This document shows, one piece after another, positions 1 through 11,944 of a stretch of DNA of 21,297 nucleotides. Made by a program: the position numbers and the translations under genes. Positions within the stretch are counted from its first letter, which is position 1. The number at the start of each line of letters is the position of its first letter. The stretch is taken from NCBI GenBank assembly GCA_003427395.1, contig BFEA01000052.1, positions 2,518,489 to 2,539,785 of the forward strand, written 5' to 3'. The notes under the pieces are model-generated. The model saw only the letters and a program-made list of their open reading frames with translations, was not told the origin of the DNA and made no database searches. Origin of the DNA: Chara braunii (lineage: Eukaryota > Streptophyta > Charophyceae > Charales > Characeae).

Positions 1-52
<52 letters not shown>

Positions 53-150
53 ATACACACACACACGCACACACACACACACACACATGCAAACACACAT
101 GCACACACGCACAAAACACACGCACACACACACACCGTGACACACACATA
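1..150. repeat. Compound TC/AC microsatellite
   Basis: Eleven TC units (1-22) pass directly into an AC array that continues, with interruptions such as ACAT, ACGC and ATGCAA, to about 150. The array is cut by the left edge of the window, so its true length is unknown. The first AC block (about 23-46) is perfect and the right half is degraded, which suggests slippage growth on the left and mutation decay on the right. No gene overlaps it convincingly. Confidence 0.95.
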
Positions 151-478
151 CACACAGTGGTGTACCAGGTACACCCGTTCACGACCCTCAGTGGTGCGTC
201 AGACGCACCTTATGCATGGCCTGTTCCTGGCCTGGTCCTGGCTGTCGCCTCCACTAGCAAAAGGAGGGGGTGTGCCACTGGACTTTCCATTGGTTCACGT
301 AGGCTCGAGACCCTGTTGTACAAAAGAGCACAGCAGACATGTGGTCGTGTTAACTGTCGGGCTCGCCCAGGGACGCGAAGGTAGAGGGACCGGTGCAATC
401 TTTTCTATTGCGCGTCGAACTCCCCCTTGCCGAGTTATGGATTGTGTGCAAAGGCCGAGGTCACAATCAAAGCAAGAG
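151..478. other. Unassigned sequence, no supported gene
   Basis: Mixed-composition sequence between the AC microsatellite and a poly(A) run. A 143-codon + strand frame (137-568) crosses it, but it begins inside the microsatellite and includes a lysine run made only by the poly(A), so it is not credible as a gene. Shorter frames on both strands overlap one another and have no recognisable domain. Confidence 0.6.
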
Positions 479-505
479 AAAAAAAAAAAAAAAAAAAAAA
501 AAAAA
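479..505 (+). repeat. Poly(A) run, 27 nt
   Basis: An uninterrupted run of 27 A. It could be the tail of an old retroposed sequence on the + strand or a simple homopolymer. I saw no target-site duplication around it, so the retroposition reading is speculative. Confidence 0.85.
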
Positions 506-3050
<2,545 letters not shown>

Positions 3051-3070
3051 CACTTGGTTAACGCCAAGTG
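3051..3070. other. Small perfect stem-loop
   Basis: CACTTGG (3051-3057) and CCAAGTG (3064-3070) form a 7-bp perfect inverted repeat around a 6-nt loop, TTAACG. A motif this short occurs by chance several times in 21 kb, so no function is claimed. Confidence 0.6.
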
Positions 3071-4557
3071 GACCCGAGCGTCGTCCGTTCCTTAGGGCGT
3101 TGATCTCTTACGTATGAAGCGGACGCCGGTCGACTAGGACGGTCTCAACCAAGCGTGGGACCCAATATTAATTATAGTCCCTTAGACATATAGTCCAAAG
3201 AAAGTTATGATAACCATACATAATTATATCAAAAGGGATCGACCGTAGTCGATAGGAATATATATTCAATTTAAAATAATAGTTGAAAGAATTCAAATCA
3301 TCATACGATACATCCAATAATACGATATCAAAATAAAATTTGACCACCCTCGGTCGAACTCGATAAAAAAAAATACACGACCGCCAACGAGGAGTTGGCT
3401 TTCGACAATAACCTCGATGCGATAAGGTAGTCGGTCTGCCTTAGTTTTGACTTGAAGAGACGCGTCGTAAAAGTTACTTATTTCACATACGGCCAACCTA
3501 AGATTAGCCACGCACACTTCTCTTCACACATTCTTAATCTTATTAGATTACATACTACTTTATGAATGATTCTTAATCAGGGGTATTGCTTGAAGTGTTG
3601 CATGTCTCTCCCTTTAGGAAGTGGTCTGGGGTACTCCTCCTCCTCGCCCGAGTACTAGACTCGGATCTCTGAAGTTGGGTCGTCTCTACCGAATCGGTAA
3701 AGTACCCCCTCGTAAAATGGTCCACTATGGGTCAATAACAAGGCCGACTTCTGAAGCAACGAACCCCCGCCCCAGATGCTCCATAAAGAAAGAGAATATG
3801 TCCACTGCGAGTAATTTCCAGTTATTCTCATTTCGCTTGAGTTCAGGGTAATTTTGGACGAAAATAATCAAAAGGATATAAAGAATAAAAATCATCTGAA
3901 CATGTACATGTAAATAAGATCATTCGGGATAGAAAGGGTAAATCTTGGGAAAAGACTAAGTTCGTTTTACCTTACCTGCTTCAGTTGAAATCAGTTATTT
4001 TTATAACATCCACTGAATTAATTTGTTTCAAAACAACAAGTATTTTTGACAAGCAGATAAGTGATCGCTAGAAAAATATATTTTTTTTTCATCATCCCAT
4101 GTAGACACAATCACCTCCTCTGCAAACATTATTCTACCTACCTGCACACCAAGCGAAGCAACAAGTTCAACTTCAAAAGAAAACAGTACAATCACATACT
4201 CGAGTCATACTTTTCCGTTCACATGCATAACTCACACAACTTTCCTCTGCCTTTTCTTTTGAACATTCAAAACAACAAGGTCCAGCAAAAGTGTGGGTCC
4301 ACATACGTATGAAGGAAAGTTTGAGTCAATCAACTGACCTTGACTGAAGTTTGAATCGGCTCACTCAAGAAAGCCAAGTAATTTCCTCAAAAAGATCGGT
4401 CGTACAACTCACGACTTGTGATCATCTACTAAAGATGGTTCGCGTTCTCTTCAAGTGTCCAAATGAGTAGGGGCTGGGCCACAAAAACAACTCAAGCGAG
4501 ATAGCCCTTCAGGACGTTGTTCCCACAAATGAGTTTTCACGTGGTCTCAATGCCCGG
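3071..4557. other. Unassigned sequence, AT-rich centre
   Basis: No supported gene. A second small hairpin (ATCGAC, loop CGTA, GTCGAT) lies at 3238-3253. Open frames of 74-83 codons (minus 3293-3517, plus 3621-3851 and 4061-4312) carry no motif I recognise. The 3150-3560 stretch is AT-rich, and 3600-3790 has a GC-richer island that may belong to a decayed element. Confidence 0.5.
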
Positions 4558-4654
4558 ACCACATCCCCAAGAATAGTCCCAATCAATTATCCCAATGTAG
4601 TCCCAATTGCAGTTCCAAACGGCACCACATCCCCAAGAATAGTCCCAATCAATT
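4558..4654. repeat. 31-bp direct repeat, two copies 66 nt apart
   Basis: The 31 bases at 4558-4588 are repeated exactly at 4624-4654; each begins ACCACATCCCC and ends CAATCAATT. Related pieces with AGTCCCAAT or GTCCCA recur nearby (about 4595-4610 and 4715-4775), so the doublet is the best-preserved part of a looser C-rich repetitive patch. Confidence 0.9.
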
Positions 4655-4838
4655 GTCATTCCAACCGCCTCAAATCAACACGTTCGCTCACAATAGCCAC
4701 ACCAACGTGCATGTCCCATTCTCAAAATAAGTCCCACCTGGTCTCAAAATGGTCCCAGATTGTCCCAATGCAGTCCAATACCTTCGCTGCAATACCAAAT
4801 GCTTCAAAACTCAAAACCGCTCGCACTGCTCGCAACTA

Positions 4839-4866
4839 TAAATAAATAAATAAATAAATAAATAAA
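4839..4866. repeat. (TAAA)7 microsatellite
   Basis: Seven perfect TAAA units. No gene overlaps them. Confidence 0.95.
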
Positions 4867-5390
4867 GGTGGTCCTGGCTGAAACCTCACATGCCCCAATA
4901 ACCACTACCTCGTGGACTCACTTTGCACTCTCTTTACGAGGCCAATCCATGTACCATTGCTGCACGATCCCAATCGTGTACCAGTGTAAGCTCAACCTCT
5001 AGGCCACACTGGGATCCACCGTAACCGCCACGCACCACAAAAAAAATAACGGTGGACCACTGTTTGCCACGCCGTAAAAACCAGTGCCACCATCACCATG
5101 TGACACTCTCGCCTGGCCTCACACCAAGATAACGACTTCACTACGCCGTAAAATTTTACTAGCACTGCCCCTTAGAAAGAATGTCGTCAACGTGTTGCCA
5201 ATCGGACAACACTTTTCTATACAAACAATGTCGATGGGGCCGCTAAATTCGGTAGCATAGTACCCACCGGATACACCGTCATTGTCGTGCTACTGATTGA
5301 GCAGCACCTTCCCCACTGACAGTGTTGCTGCTGATGTGCCAAAATAATGGCAGCACTTCTCTCTAAAAAAAAAGTGCCTCTGAATTAAAA
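4867..5390. other. C-rich unassigned sequence
   Basis: No supported gene. The + strand carries more C than G and has recurrent short words such as GCCAC, CACTG and GCAGCAC. It appears continuous in style with the duplicated segment that follows. Short frames here have no recognisable product. Confidence 0.45.
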
Positions 5391-5890
5391 TTTTGGCAGC
5401 GTGTTCCCCGACGAACCCCTGCTGCACCATCCAACCCTGACGCAACCTCACCTCCAGAGCACTAGCACGAGGGTGGGGCAAAGAGCCTCCAGCCCTTGGC
5501 TATGGCTGCCCTGGCCTGTCCTCCTCCAACAGCGTCTCCCCTTATCCTGCAGACCTTCAGATCTTTACCAACAACACCTCCTCTGAGACTCAAAATGTCG
5601 CCGAATACGCCACGACCCCATCACTACCGCTGTGAAATAAAAGATCCTGCTGCACCGCACAAATATTTTGGCAGCACCTTCCCTCAAAATCAATGTGGTG
5701 CAACCTCCTCCCGCAATACGTCACTTACTACCATGCAGGCCGTCGGGCAGCATCATCCCATTGTGAGCTTCTTGCCTCACTCCCCGAGCTTGCCGTAGCC
5801 TTACGACTGCAGCTTACACACTGGCACAAACGCACAACACAAGCACAATGGTGGGGCAAGAAGCTCCCAGCCTTTTGCTATGGCTGCCTC
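5391..5890. repeat. Old partial duplication in C-rich sequence
   Basis: Two segments share both ends. Each starts with TTTTGGCAGC (about 5391 and 5667), and each ends in a stretch containing GGTGGGGCAA, then CCAGCC, then GCTATGGCTGCC (ending about 5512 and 5890). The second copy is about 100 bases longer inside. The copies are clearly diverged. Frames of 61-116 codons on the + strand cross the copies, but the reading is not conserved between them, so a gene is not supported. Confidence 0.6.
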
Positions 5891-5919
5891 TCTTCCATTT
5901 TTAACTCTCTGGGGCCTAG

Positions 5920-5935
5920 AAAAAAAAAAAAAAAA
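5920..5935 (+). repeat. Poly(A) run, 16 nt
   Basis: Uninterrupted run of 16 A just downstream of the C-rich duplicated sequence. It may be a decayed poly(A) tail, but no target-site duplication was seen. Confidence 0.8.
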
Positions 5936-7520
5936 TCCCCATTCCTCACGTGCCTCGGCCCCATGCCCGACTCGTTCCTCTTTTTAGCCTACTTAGGCCT
6001 TGAATCGTGCGGCTGCGCAACCGCCCGTTATTATTTTAAGTAGGATAAACCTAGTTTTTATAATTTCCATATTCGCGCCCCTCTGCGGCTTCGACAAATA
6101 CCGCCATTACTCTCGGAGGAGGCAAGCGTTCGAACTAAAATTCGAAAAGTTTTAGTTTTTTGGTCGTAGGTTAATCTTAATGAACTTTTGGCAAACATCA
6201 TTCTCATCAAGTCCCTCAATTCAACGAAAAAATATGAGAGTGTCCGACATTTGAAATCCTAGGTATTTGCCCCGACAACGTTACTCTACTTGTACTGAGG
6301 AGCAGATTTATTGGGACACCTGCGAGAGGTGTAACTGTAAAGAGTGGTCGATATCACCTTCACTATCATCTTGTTTCACAGGGCATTGACTTTGTAGTCG
6401 TCGTCACATTTATCCCCACTCTTTTGCGACTACTGCAAGTCCTTTTAGTGGAAAATGGTATACTTACGGGACTAAACACGGCTTAAAGAGATTGAGAGTT
6501 TAGGACCGTGAGGTGACTGTTGGAAAGTGTTTAAGAGTGGCACGCGTTGGCAATGAAAAAAGGGACACAAGATTATTTAAGGAATCAGTGATATGCGAGG
6601 AAGAACGAAGTAAGACTTCATACGAGTGAATGAGGTTTGAATCAGTGAGGGACAAGAAACAAGTAGGTGTGGGTTTTTAATTTCAATCTTGCACTATTGG
6701 TTTTATCATGTGATGCTTGAGTTGTTTCTGTTATTGATTCGACTCATATTGAATTTAGATGTGATTTTCAATCGACTAATAGTCGATCTTTTTCAATATA
6801 GTTATATTTGATGATGGTGCACAGGAAGGGGTCCGTTGTGCTTATGGCAAGGGGAGAGAGGTTGAGGAGTTTGTGCCACAAGGACAAAGGTATGGCCGGG
6901 GGCTCGGGCAAATGAGACTTATGGAATGTGACTAATGGTGGAGGAACCTCAAAGGTGGTAACCGTTGTATTAGGCGCAGGCAGTTGGGAAAGGGTAGCAA
7001 AGTATATAGGGAGAGGAAAGGGATTAGGTCGAGGTAAGTGAACCTAGATGATAGCTACAAGAAGAGTGGTAGAAGAAGAATGCGAGTGTGAAGCAAGTGA
7101 GGAGTGAGTTTGTTGTAGATCGAGGACTCAGACCGAGTCTGCACAATAGTGGTTTATAGGTTAGTCACTCGCCATGTTAGTGGGGTTTCAAGAGGAGGGG
7201 TAGGAGACTACACAAACAAGATGAAGAGGGAATCAGGGGATGAAAGATGAATGGTAATGTGGTTGTACTACCGCAACGGGACACATGGGGGCAATAGCAC
7301 CAACAGGGGTGATTGAAATTACGTGGCTAGACGCGGGTATCTGGGCGACAGGCATGGGGCGTTGAACGAGAGTAGTCACGGAAGTGGCGTACCAGATGTG
7401 ACGGTCTAGATCTCAAGAGCAGTTGTTACCATAGAGGAAAATCGTTGGGTTTGGCAGTATGCGAGGAGCAGTGGTGTCGACAATTATGAAGTGGGGGAAG
7501 TTGCCTCGGTAATATTTCCC
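5936..7520. other. Unassigned sequence, G-rich on the + strand
   Basis: No open frame above 60 codons starts in this 1.6 kb and no domain is recognisable. From about 6270 to 7500 the + strand favours G over C (for example 6901-6960 has 21 G and 8 C), the opposite of 4558-5935. This could be decayed transposon sequence, but no termini were found. Confidence 0.5.
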
Positions 7521-7800
7521 TACCCCCTAAAGCATCAAAATGTGCTATGAAGGTAGGAAAGGTAAAAAAAGTAAACTAAACTTTCAAAATGCCACAAATG
7601 AAAATTTTCATAAAATGAATAAATAGATTTGTCAATACTTTGCTACTCCCACGGGGTTGAAATGTGCCAATAAGAAAACGACTAAGTAAAAATTATAATT
7701 TACGCCCCCACGTAGTCAAAATATGTTATAAAACTAAGTAAAAAAAAAAAACAAACATATAGTTACCCTCATGGAATCGAAATGTGCACCGACAATAAGA
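7521..7800. repeat. Degenerate ~60-bp tandem repeat, about five units
   Basis: A C-rich word followed by TCGAAATGTGC-like sequence and then ACTAAGT plus an A run recurs. The AATGTGC-type core sits at 7539, 7661, 7720 and 7781, spaced 122, 59 and 61 bases. A weaker fifth unit near 7588 fills the double-length gap. ACTAAGT or CTAAGT follows the core in the last three units. Copies are strongly diverged. Confidence 0.65.
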
Positions 7801-8230
7801 TGGCTAAGTCCAATGAAAGTTTGCATGATTGGAAAAAAAAAAAAGTAAACAAGAAGAGAACAATAAGATCTTTTTGAATGTTTGGGAAGAAAAAAATAAA
7901 ATAAAGCAAATCGAAAAATAAGATAAGGAGTAATAAAAAAACTCAAAGTAGGGGCGATGAGCGATGAAAAGGTGATCAGAAATAAGAAAGATGAAAAAAA
8001 AAAAACTACAAGGAAGGAATAATAGACATGATAAGGGTTGAGTTAGGGNGGAAGAGATAGAGAGAGAAGTGAGAAAAATAAGGACAAGAGAGTGAGACTA
8101 AAGAGAATGTTTGAGGAGGGAAAGGGGGAAGATGAGGAGGATAAGGTGGAAAAGGTTGAAAAAATAATAATAGATAGTAAAACATAAATAAGAACGAAAA
8201 GGGGGAGTAGGAGAAATGCAGTCAGTGGGA
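7801..8230. other. Purine-rich tract with one ambiguous base
   Basis: The + strand is dominated by A and G for about 400 bases, with A runs (7831-7842, 7995-8005) and GAGA/AAGG words. One base, 8049, is undetermined. No open frame above 60 codons starts here on the + strand, and the minus-strand 70-codon frame (7734-7946) is a phenylalanine-rich product of the A runs. Long purine-rich strands can form triplexes, but mirror symmetry is weak here. Confidence 0.6.
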
Positions 8231-8247
8231 GCGAAAACCGATACCCA

Positions 8248-8530
8248 ACTCTTAGGCAGTTAAGAGTGGCAAATAACTACCAAGATCCTATGAATCTTGG
8301 TCATGGAGAAACTATTTTGAAAAAAGAGTGTTTGATCTGTTGCAAAAACACGAGGAAGGCGATGAGATCTGATCAAATTGACCATATTTGTGAAAAAGGG
8401 CAAAAGTTGTGACTGTTATCTTCATCAACCACCCTTTTGTACTGTAGCGCAGCCTTTGTCCAACAAGGTATTCAAACTACTGCAAAACTGTTAATGCAAC
8501 GATTGGATTTGATCCTATCAATCAAATTTG
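8248..8530 (+). other. Cluster of three stem-loops
   Basis: Three perfect short inverted repeats lie within 280 bases. The first is ACTCTTA, loop GGCAGT, TAAGAGT (8248-8267). The second is ACCAAGAT, loop CCTATGA, ATCTTGGT (8279-8301). The third is ATTTGAT, loop CCTATCA, ATCAAAT (8507-8527), which three G-U pairs would extend if it were RNA. The second and third share the core GATCCTAT(G/C)AATC. Whether they are transcribed is unknown. Confidence 0.55.
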
Positions 8531-8718
8531 CAACATAGCTTGATTGGTGGATGAGATTTTGATCAACCAGCATAAAAAGACGTGTAGCACAACCGTCTAG
8601 CCTAGGGGGTTTTCAAGATCCTCAAAAATTGACATATGGCTCTCTTGATTGCCATGCGTGCAACAATGGCACTCACAAGGGCGGGGGAGGGGTGAAGGGG
8701 CACAACAACATGATACTT
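8531..8718. other. Unassigned sequence
   Basis: No gene recognised. A 122-codon minus-strand frame (8597-8965) spans this and the following repeats. It includes a proline run encoded by the G-rich tract and a duplicated six-residue block encoded by the 18-bp doublet, so it is not credible as a gene. Confidence 0.5.
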
Positions 8719-8741
8719 GGGGGGGGGGAGGGGGGGAGGGG
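8719..8741 (+). repeat. G-rich tract, possible quadruplex
   Basis: Ten G, A, seven G, A, four G. The runs could supply four G-triplets for an intramolecular G-quadruplex on the + strand. No gene is close enough to suggest a regulatory role. Confidence 0.75.
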
Positions 8742-8746
8742 TAACA

Positions 8747-8782
8747 TAGCACCACACTTACTTCTAGCACCACACTTACTTC
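8747..8782. repeat. 18-bp perfect tandem doublet
   Basis: TAGCACCACACTTACTTC occurs twice head to tail (8747-8764 and 8765-8782) with no mismatch. It is followed by CTACTGTGCACC. Confidence 0.95.
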
Positions 8783-8869
8783 TACTGTGCACCCTGCTGC
8801 TGTACGCAGGAGGGGGTTGAGGAAAGTAGCAAGCATGACAGCTCTTGATAGGTTTGTTGCTACATAAAG

Positions 8870-9071
8870 ATACAATATGGGCAGTATACTACTAAGGCAC
8901 AAACCACACACGCTCATGTTACGCAACCACCAAAGTTCAAACCTTGGCAACAAAGTGAATCCCAAATTTTTCTCATATCAACTTGAAGATAAATTGAGGA
9001 GCGGGGTAGGGTGGATGTGTACGTGCTCGCGGTGGCCTTAGCCTCGGCGCTTACGAGTATTCGGTTGTTTA

Positions 9072-9100
<29 letters not shown>
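8870..9100 (+). mobile_element. Candidate tRNA-derived SINE-like element ending in T27
   Basis: GTTCAAACC (8935-8943) fits the RNA polymerase III B-box pattern GTTCRANNC. With its flanks it can form a T-arm: CAAAG, loop TTCAAAC, CTTGG, with four of five pairs. About 45 bases upstream, TACTACTAAGG weakly resembles an A box. The body ends in GGTTGTTTACC followed by 27 T (9074-9100). Several plant SINE families are tRNA-derived and some end in T-rich tails. Against this, a T5 at 8967-8971 would stop polymerase III early, the A box is poor and no target-site duplication was seen. A degenerate tRNA relic beside a homopolymer is the alternative. Confidence 0.35.
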
Positions 9101-9104
<4 letters not shown>

Positions 9105-9556
9105 CACAGAAGGTTGTCCACGTGTCAACTTTTATGCTGGAACCGTTGCAGAATCACGTGATCTAACCATGATGGAGTCTGAAAAATGTGCCCGTCGGGA
9201 TTGCCCTAGCGTTAGGTTTGCTGCAGCGACACCGAGTGGAATAGAGGAAAGTGTTGGGAGAGGTGTCACGGGCGTGATGGGGCCAATTTATGGCTCGGGG
9301 GGCGATGACCACTATTCCTCCTGGTTGCTTACTGCAAGACGAGTGGACGGGCAAGAATCTTGCCCACTTCTAACGCTTTTATACCAGTGTAACAGAGACT
9401 GTCTAGACAATAAATCTCGTAAATGTGGAGAAGGAAGGATAAAAAACTTGGATATGGAAATGACGTTGAAAAGACAGAAAAAAAATACCACTAAGAACTC
9501 ACATTGCACATACTCCAAAAATGCCCAATGAAAAATGAATTGGAAAAGAGAGTGCA
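9101..9556. other. Unassigned sequence; 120-codon frame of unknown status
   Basis: A + strand frame runs 9169-9531, starting with two methionines and ending in a lysine- and asparagine-rich tail (KRQKKNTTKNS). It has no domain I recognise, no hydrophobic segment and no clear promoter. The sequence around it is repeat-derived. I treat it as a chance frame, though a short unknown gene cannot be excluded. Confidence 0.4.
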
Positions 9557-9640
9557 GGTTAGGGTATACGCCCAGCGGGCTGACTTGGTCTCACAGTCCT
9601 ACGTAGGTTAAGGTATATGTCCATGAGACTAGCTGGAGTA
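9557..9640. repeat. Diverged ~49-bp tandem doublet
   Basis: AGGTTAGGGTATACGCCC begins one unit at 9557, and AGGTTAAGGTATATGTCC begins the next at about 9606. Both continue with a similar GACTNGNTTGG / GACTAGCTGG stretch. Confidence 0.7.
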
Positions 9641-9669
9641 ACTGTACGGAACGGAATGAACATGCATCC

Positions 9670-9697
9670 TATGAGATCAAGCCTATGAAATCAAGCC
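9670..9697. repeat. 14-bp tandem doublet
   Basis: TATGAGATCAAGCC (9670-9683) is followed directly by TATGAAATCAAGCC (9684-9697), with one mismatch. Confidence 0.9.
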
Positions 9698-10900
9698 GAT
9701 GATCTGGTCCTACTGACCGAACCAATGGAAAAACCAAACGCCCTCAGCTATAAGCCTCAAAAAAAAAGTTCGATGCACTCAAGTAACATTTTGTTTTTTT
9801 TTTCTTGCTAGTTAAGACCATGAATGAGGCAGAATAAAAAAATAGATAATTGGGATCCAAGTCAGCGTCTGTCATCATCAAGATTAAACATATATATGAG
9901 TTCAATGGAAGAATTGCATTTAACCTCATCGCGAATAACTATATCATGACCATGACAACAAATATGAACTTGAAGGTAAAATGAATTTTCAGCATTTAAA
10001 GCATTAGTAAGCAACAATAACAAGGTGACAAGGAATCACTTAAGGGTGCAGAGTCATGCAAAATCATGGGTGAAATTCAACCATTGCCCTAACAAAAGTA
10101 AAACTTGTTAATTATTGATAAACTCTTTTTCAAATTAAAGGTGCTTAACTTTATCAAATGTCTTATTTTTCGAGTCTTATCCAAAGAGCTCCCTCCCAAA
10201 TTAAATTTGATTGAATCAATCAATCATGTTCCTTCACCATTTCTCAAAATGAATATTTAACATTGGGTAATAAACATTATTTTGTTCCATAATATCGTCC
10301 CTATTAGATGAAACACATTGATCACCTTGTCTGTAGTGCTTCAAGTGCAAAACCAAAAACCACCTCCTTAAGGTTAAGGTTTATCCACCTCTCATTGACT
10401 CTCAATTGAAAGTCGCAAAACTTTATTTACTCGTGCTTGCAAAAAGACCACCTCGGGATTAGGTTCTTCCATGGAATGAGATTCCAATAAACCCCAGTGC
10501 TTGGTGAGTATATTGACATGATAATCAAAGAGTATGACCATGAAGAGCAAGAAAAATGTAAGAAGAGGAGAAGGAAATAAAAAGAGGTTGAAGGTGATAA
10601 AAGAAACTCAGTGGGAGACACCAAAATAACAAACCTTGTCAAGATAGTGGGTGGTTGAGGCAAACAAGATGCAAAAAATCACATATAGTAATTGGTAGGC
10701 CATATCACCCTCCAATGATAAAACAATATAGGGAGATATTGAAAAAAGAGGAAGAAAGATAAATATATAATAAGTACACAAGAGCGCGTGGAGCTGCACA
10801 AAAAAAGGTGAAACAACATTTGTAACAATCTATATAAACGTGAAGATATCTTCTAGATAGTCCTCTCATTAACACCGTGATGCACAAAGTAGTTTGCAAT
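9698..10900. other. AT-rich unassigned sequence
   Basis: No supported gene. The only frames above 60 codons are on the minus strand (9744-9929, 10427-10663, 10608-10799, 10705-10989). They overlap one another, are rich in F, L, Y and S as expected from AT-rich noise, and show no domain. Confidence 0.55.
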
Positions 10901-11010
10901 AGACATGAGGAGACATGTATGAGATAAATAACATATGAAAGTTTTTTCGTGTTATAGACATGAGGAGACATGTATGAGATAAATAACATATGAAATTTTT
11001 TTCGTGTTAT
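10901..11010. repeat. 55-bp tandem duplication, nearly identical
   Basis: The unit 10901-10955, starting AGACATGAGGAGACATG and ending CGTGTTAT, is repeated head to tail at 10956-11010. The copies differ at one base (G at 10941, T at the matching site 10996). Such high identity implies a recent event. Confidence 0.97.
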
Positions 11011-11596
11011 GGATTTCCACCATTCTAATATGGTTGATAATCAGGAAAAGTGAAAGGGGGACGAGTTGTTGACAACTTTATATAGGGAATAAAATAGTCG
11101 ATTACCCAACCCTTCTCTGTTTCTATTTACATGAGGGGTAATAGTAGGAGGGGATCAACTTCTTCTTACTTGACATAAGGTTTGACCAACACAGATTTAC
11201 GGAGGAGGGGGTTGAAATAGAGTGAACATACACATGCACGATATAGTTTTAATGTTGAACTCGAAGTATATCAACTTATTAATCTAATTTGAAATATTTG
11301 TATTTTGCATACTTTTGCTATTATATGATGTTTATGTATATCATTTTCAATAAGTTTAGGAACACTGATTATTTCTCGCTATCTAGATACCAATTAAAAT
11401 TATGCTATGAAGATTCCTTAAAGAGTAGCACTACCAACACTCAAAGTAAGTGTCAAACTCACACTCCAATGGTCTGAAACAGAGTACAGGACAAGATGTT
11501 GCACCATTGTGTGACACTTCTACATATATCATTCATCAACAACTAAACAATTAGGTTGGTCTTAGAGGTATTTATGGATTCAGTTGTTACCAAAAT
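11011..11596. other. AT-rich unassigned sequence
   Basis: No gene recognised. One 62-codon + strand frame (11289-11477) has composition typical of AT-rich noise and no motif. Confidence 0.5.
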
Positions 11597-11711
11597 GATA
11601 CCAGTAAAAATATCTACACATGCAATAAGTCAGTACTTGGAAGATATTGTTAAAAATGTTTATGTATGGAATAAGCCAGTACCAAGAGAGTATCGGTAAA
11701 AATATAAAAGG
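11597..11711. repeat. Diverged 46-bp tandem repeat, about 2.5 units
   Basis: A GTAAAAAT/TTAAAAAT word recurs at 11604, 11650 and 11696, a period of 46. Each of the first two units has AATAAG(T/C)CAGTAC further along (11624 and 11670). The third unit is partial and breaks off in A/T-rich sequence. Confidence 0.75.
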
Positions 11712-11868
11712 TACAAAAATATAAAATATGTTGTTTTTTTATTAAAAGTGTCTTATACCCAACCTAGGTCCAAATATCAAAATCTTGTTAAATTTGTAAC
11801 ATGAGGAGTCAGAGACGCGTATTAACCCTACTCCATAGGTTGAAGAAGATGATAATATGTATAGGAGT
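11712..11868. other. Unassigned sequence
   Basis: AT-rich sequence between two tandem repeats. Nothing recognisable. Confidence 0.5.
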
Positions 11869-11944
11869 TTGAATGATATGATATGTTAAACCTTCCCTTC
11901 ATTCCATTGAATGATATGATATGTTAAACCTTCCCTTCATTCCA
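11869..11944. repeat. 38-bp perfect tandem duplication
   Basis: The unit 11869-11906, starting TTGAATGATATGATATG and ending CTTCATTCCA, is repeated exactly at 11907-11944. There are no mismatches, so the duplication is recent or was homogenised. Confidence 0.97.

Noticed and set aside
5693-6043. 116-codon + strand open frame
   Set aside because: It crosses an old duplication and a poly(A) run that makes a lysine tract. The reading is not conserved in the other repeat copy, and no motif is present.
8597-8965. 122-codon minus-strand open frame
   Set aside because: It contains residues encoded by the G-rich tract and the 18-bp doublet, and runs into the tRNA-like sequence.
9169-9531. 120-codon + strand open frame as a gene
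   Set aside because: No recognisable domain, promoter or coding signature, and it lies in repeat-derived DNA. Described as an unassigned stretch instead.
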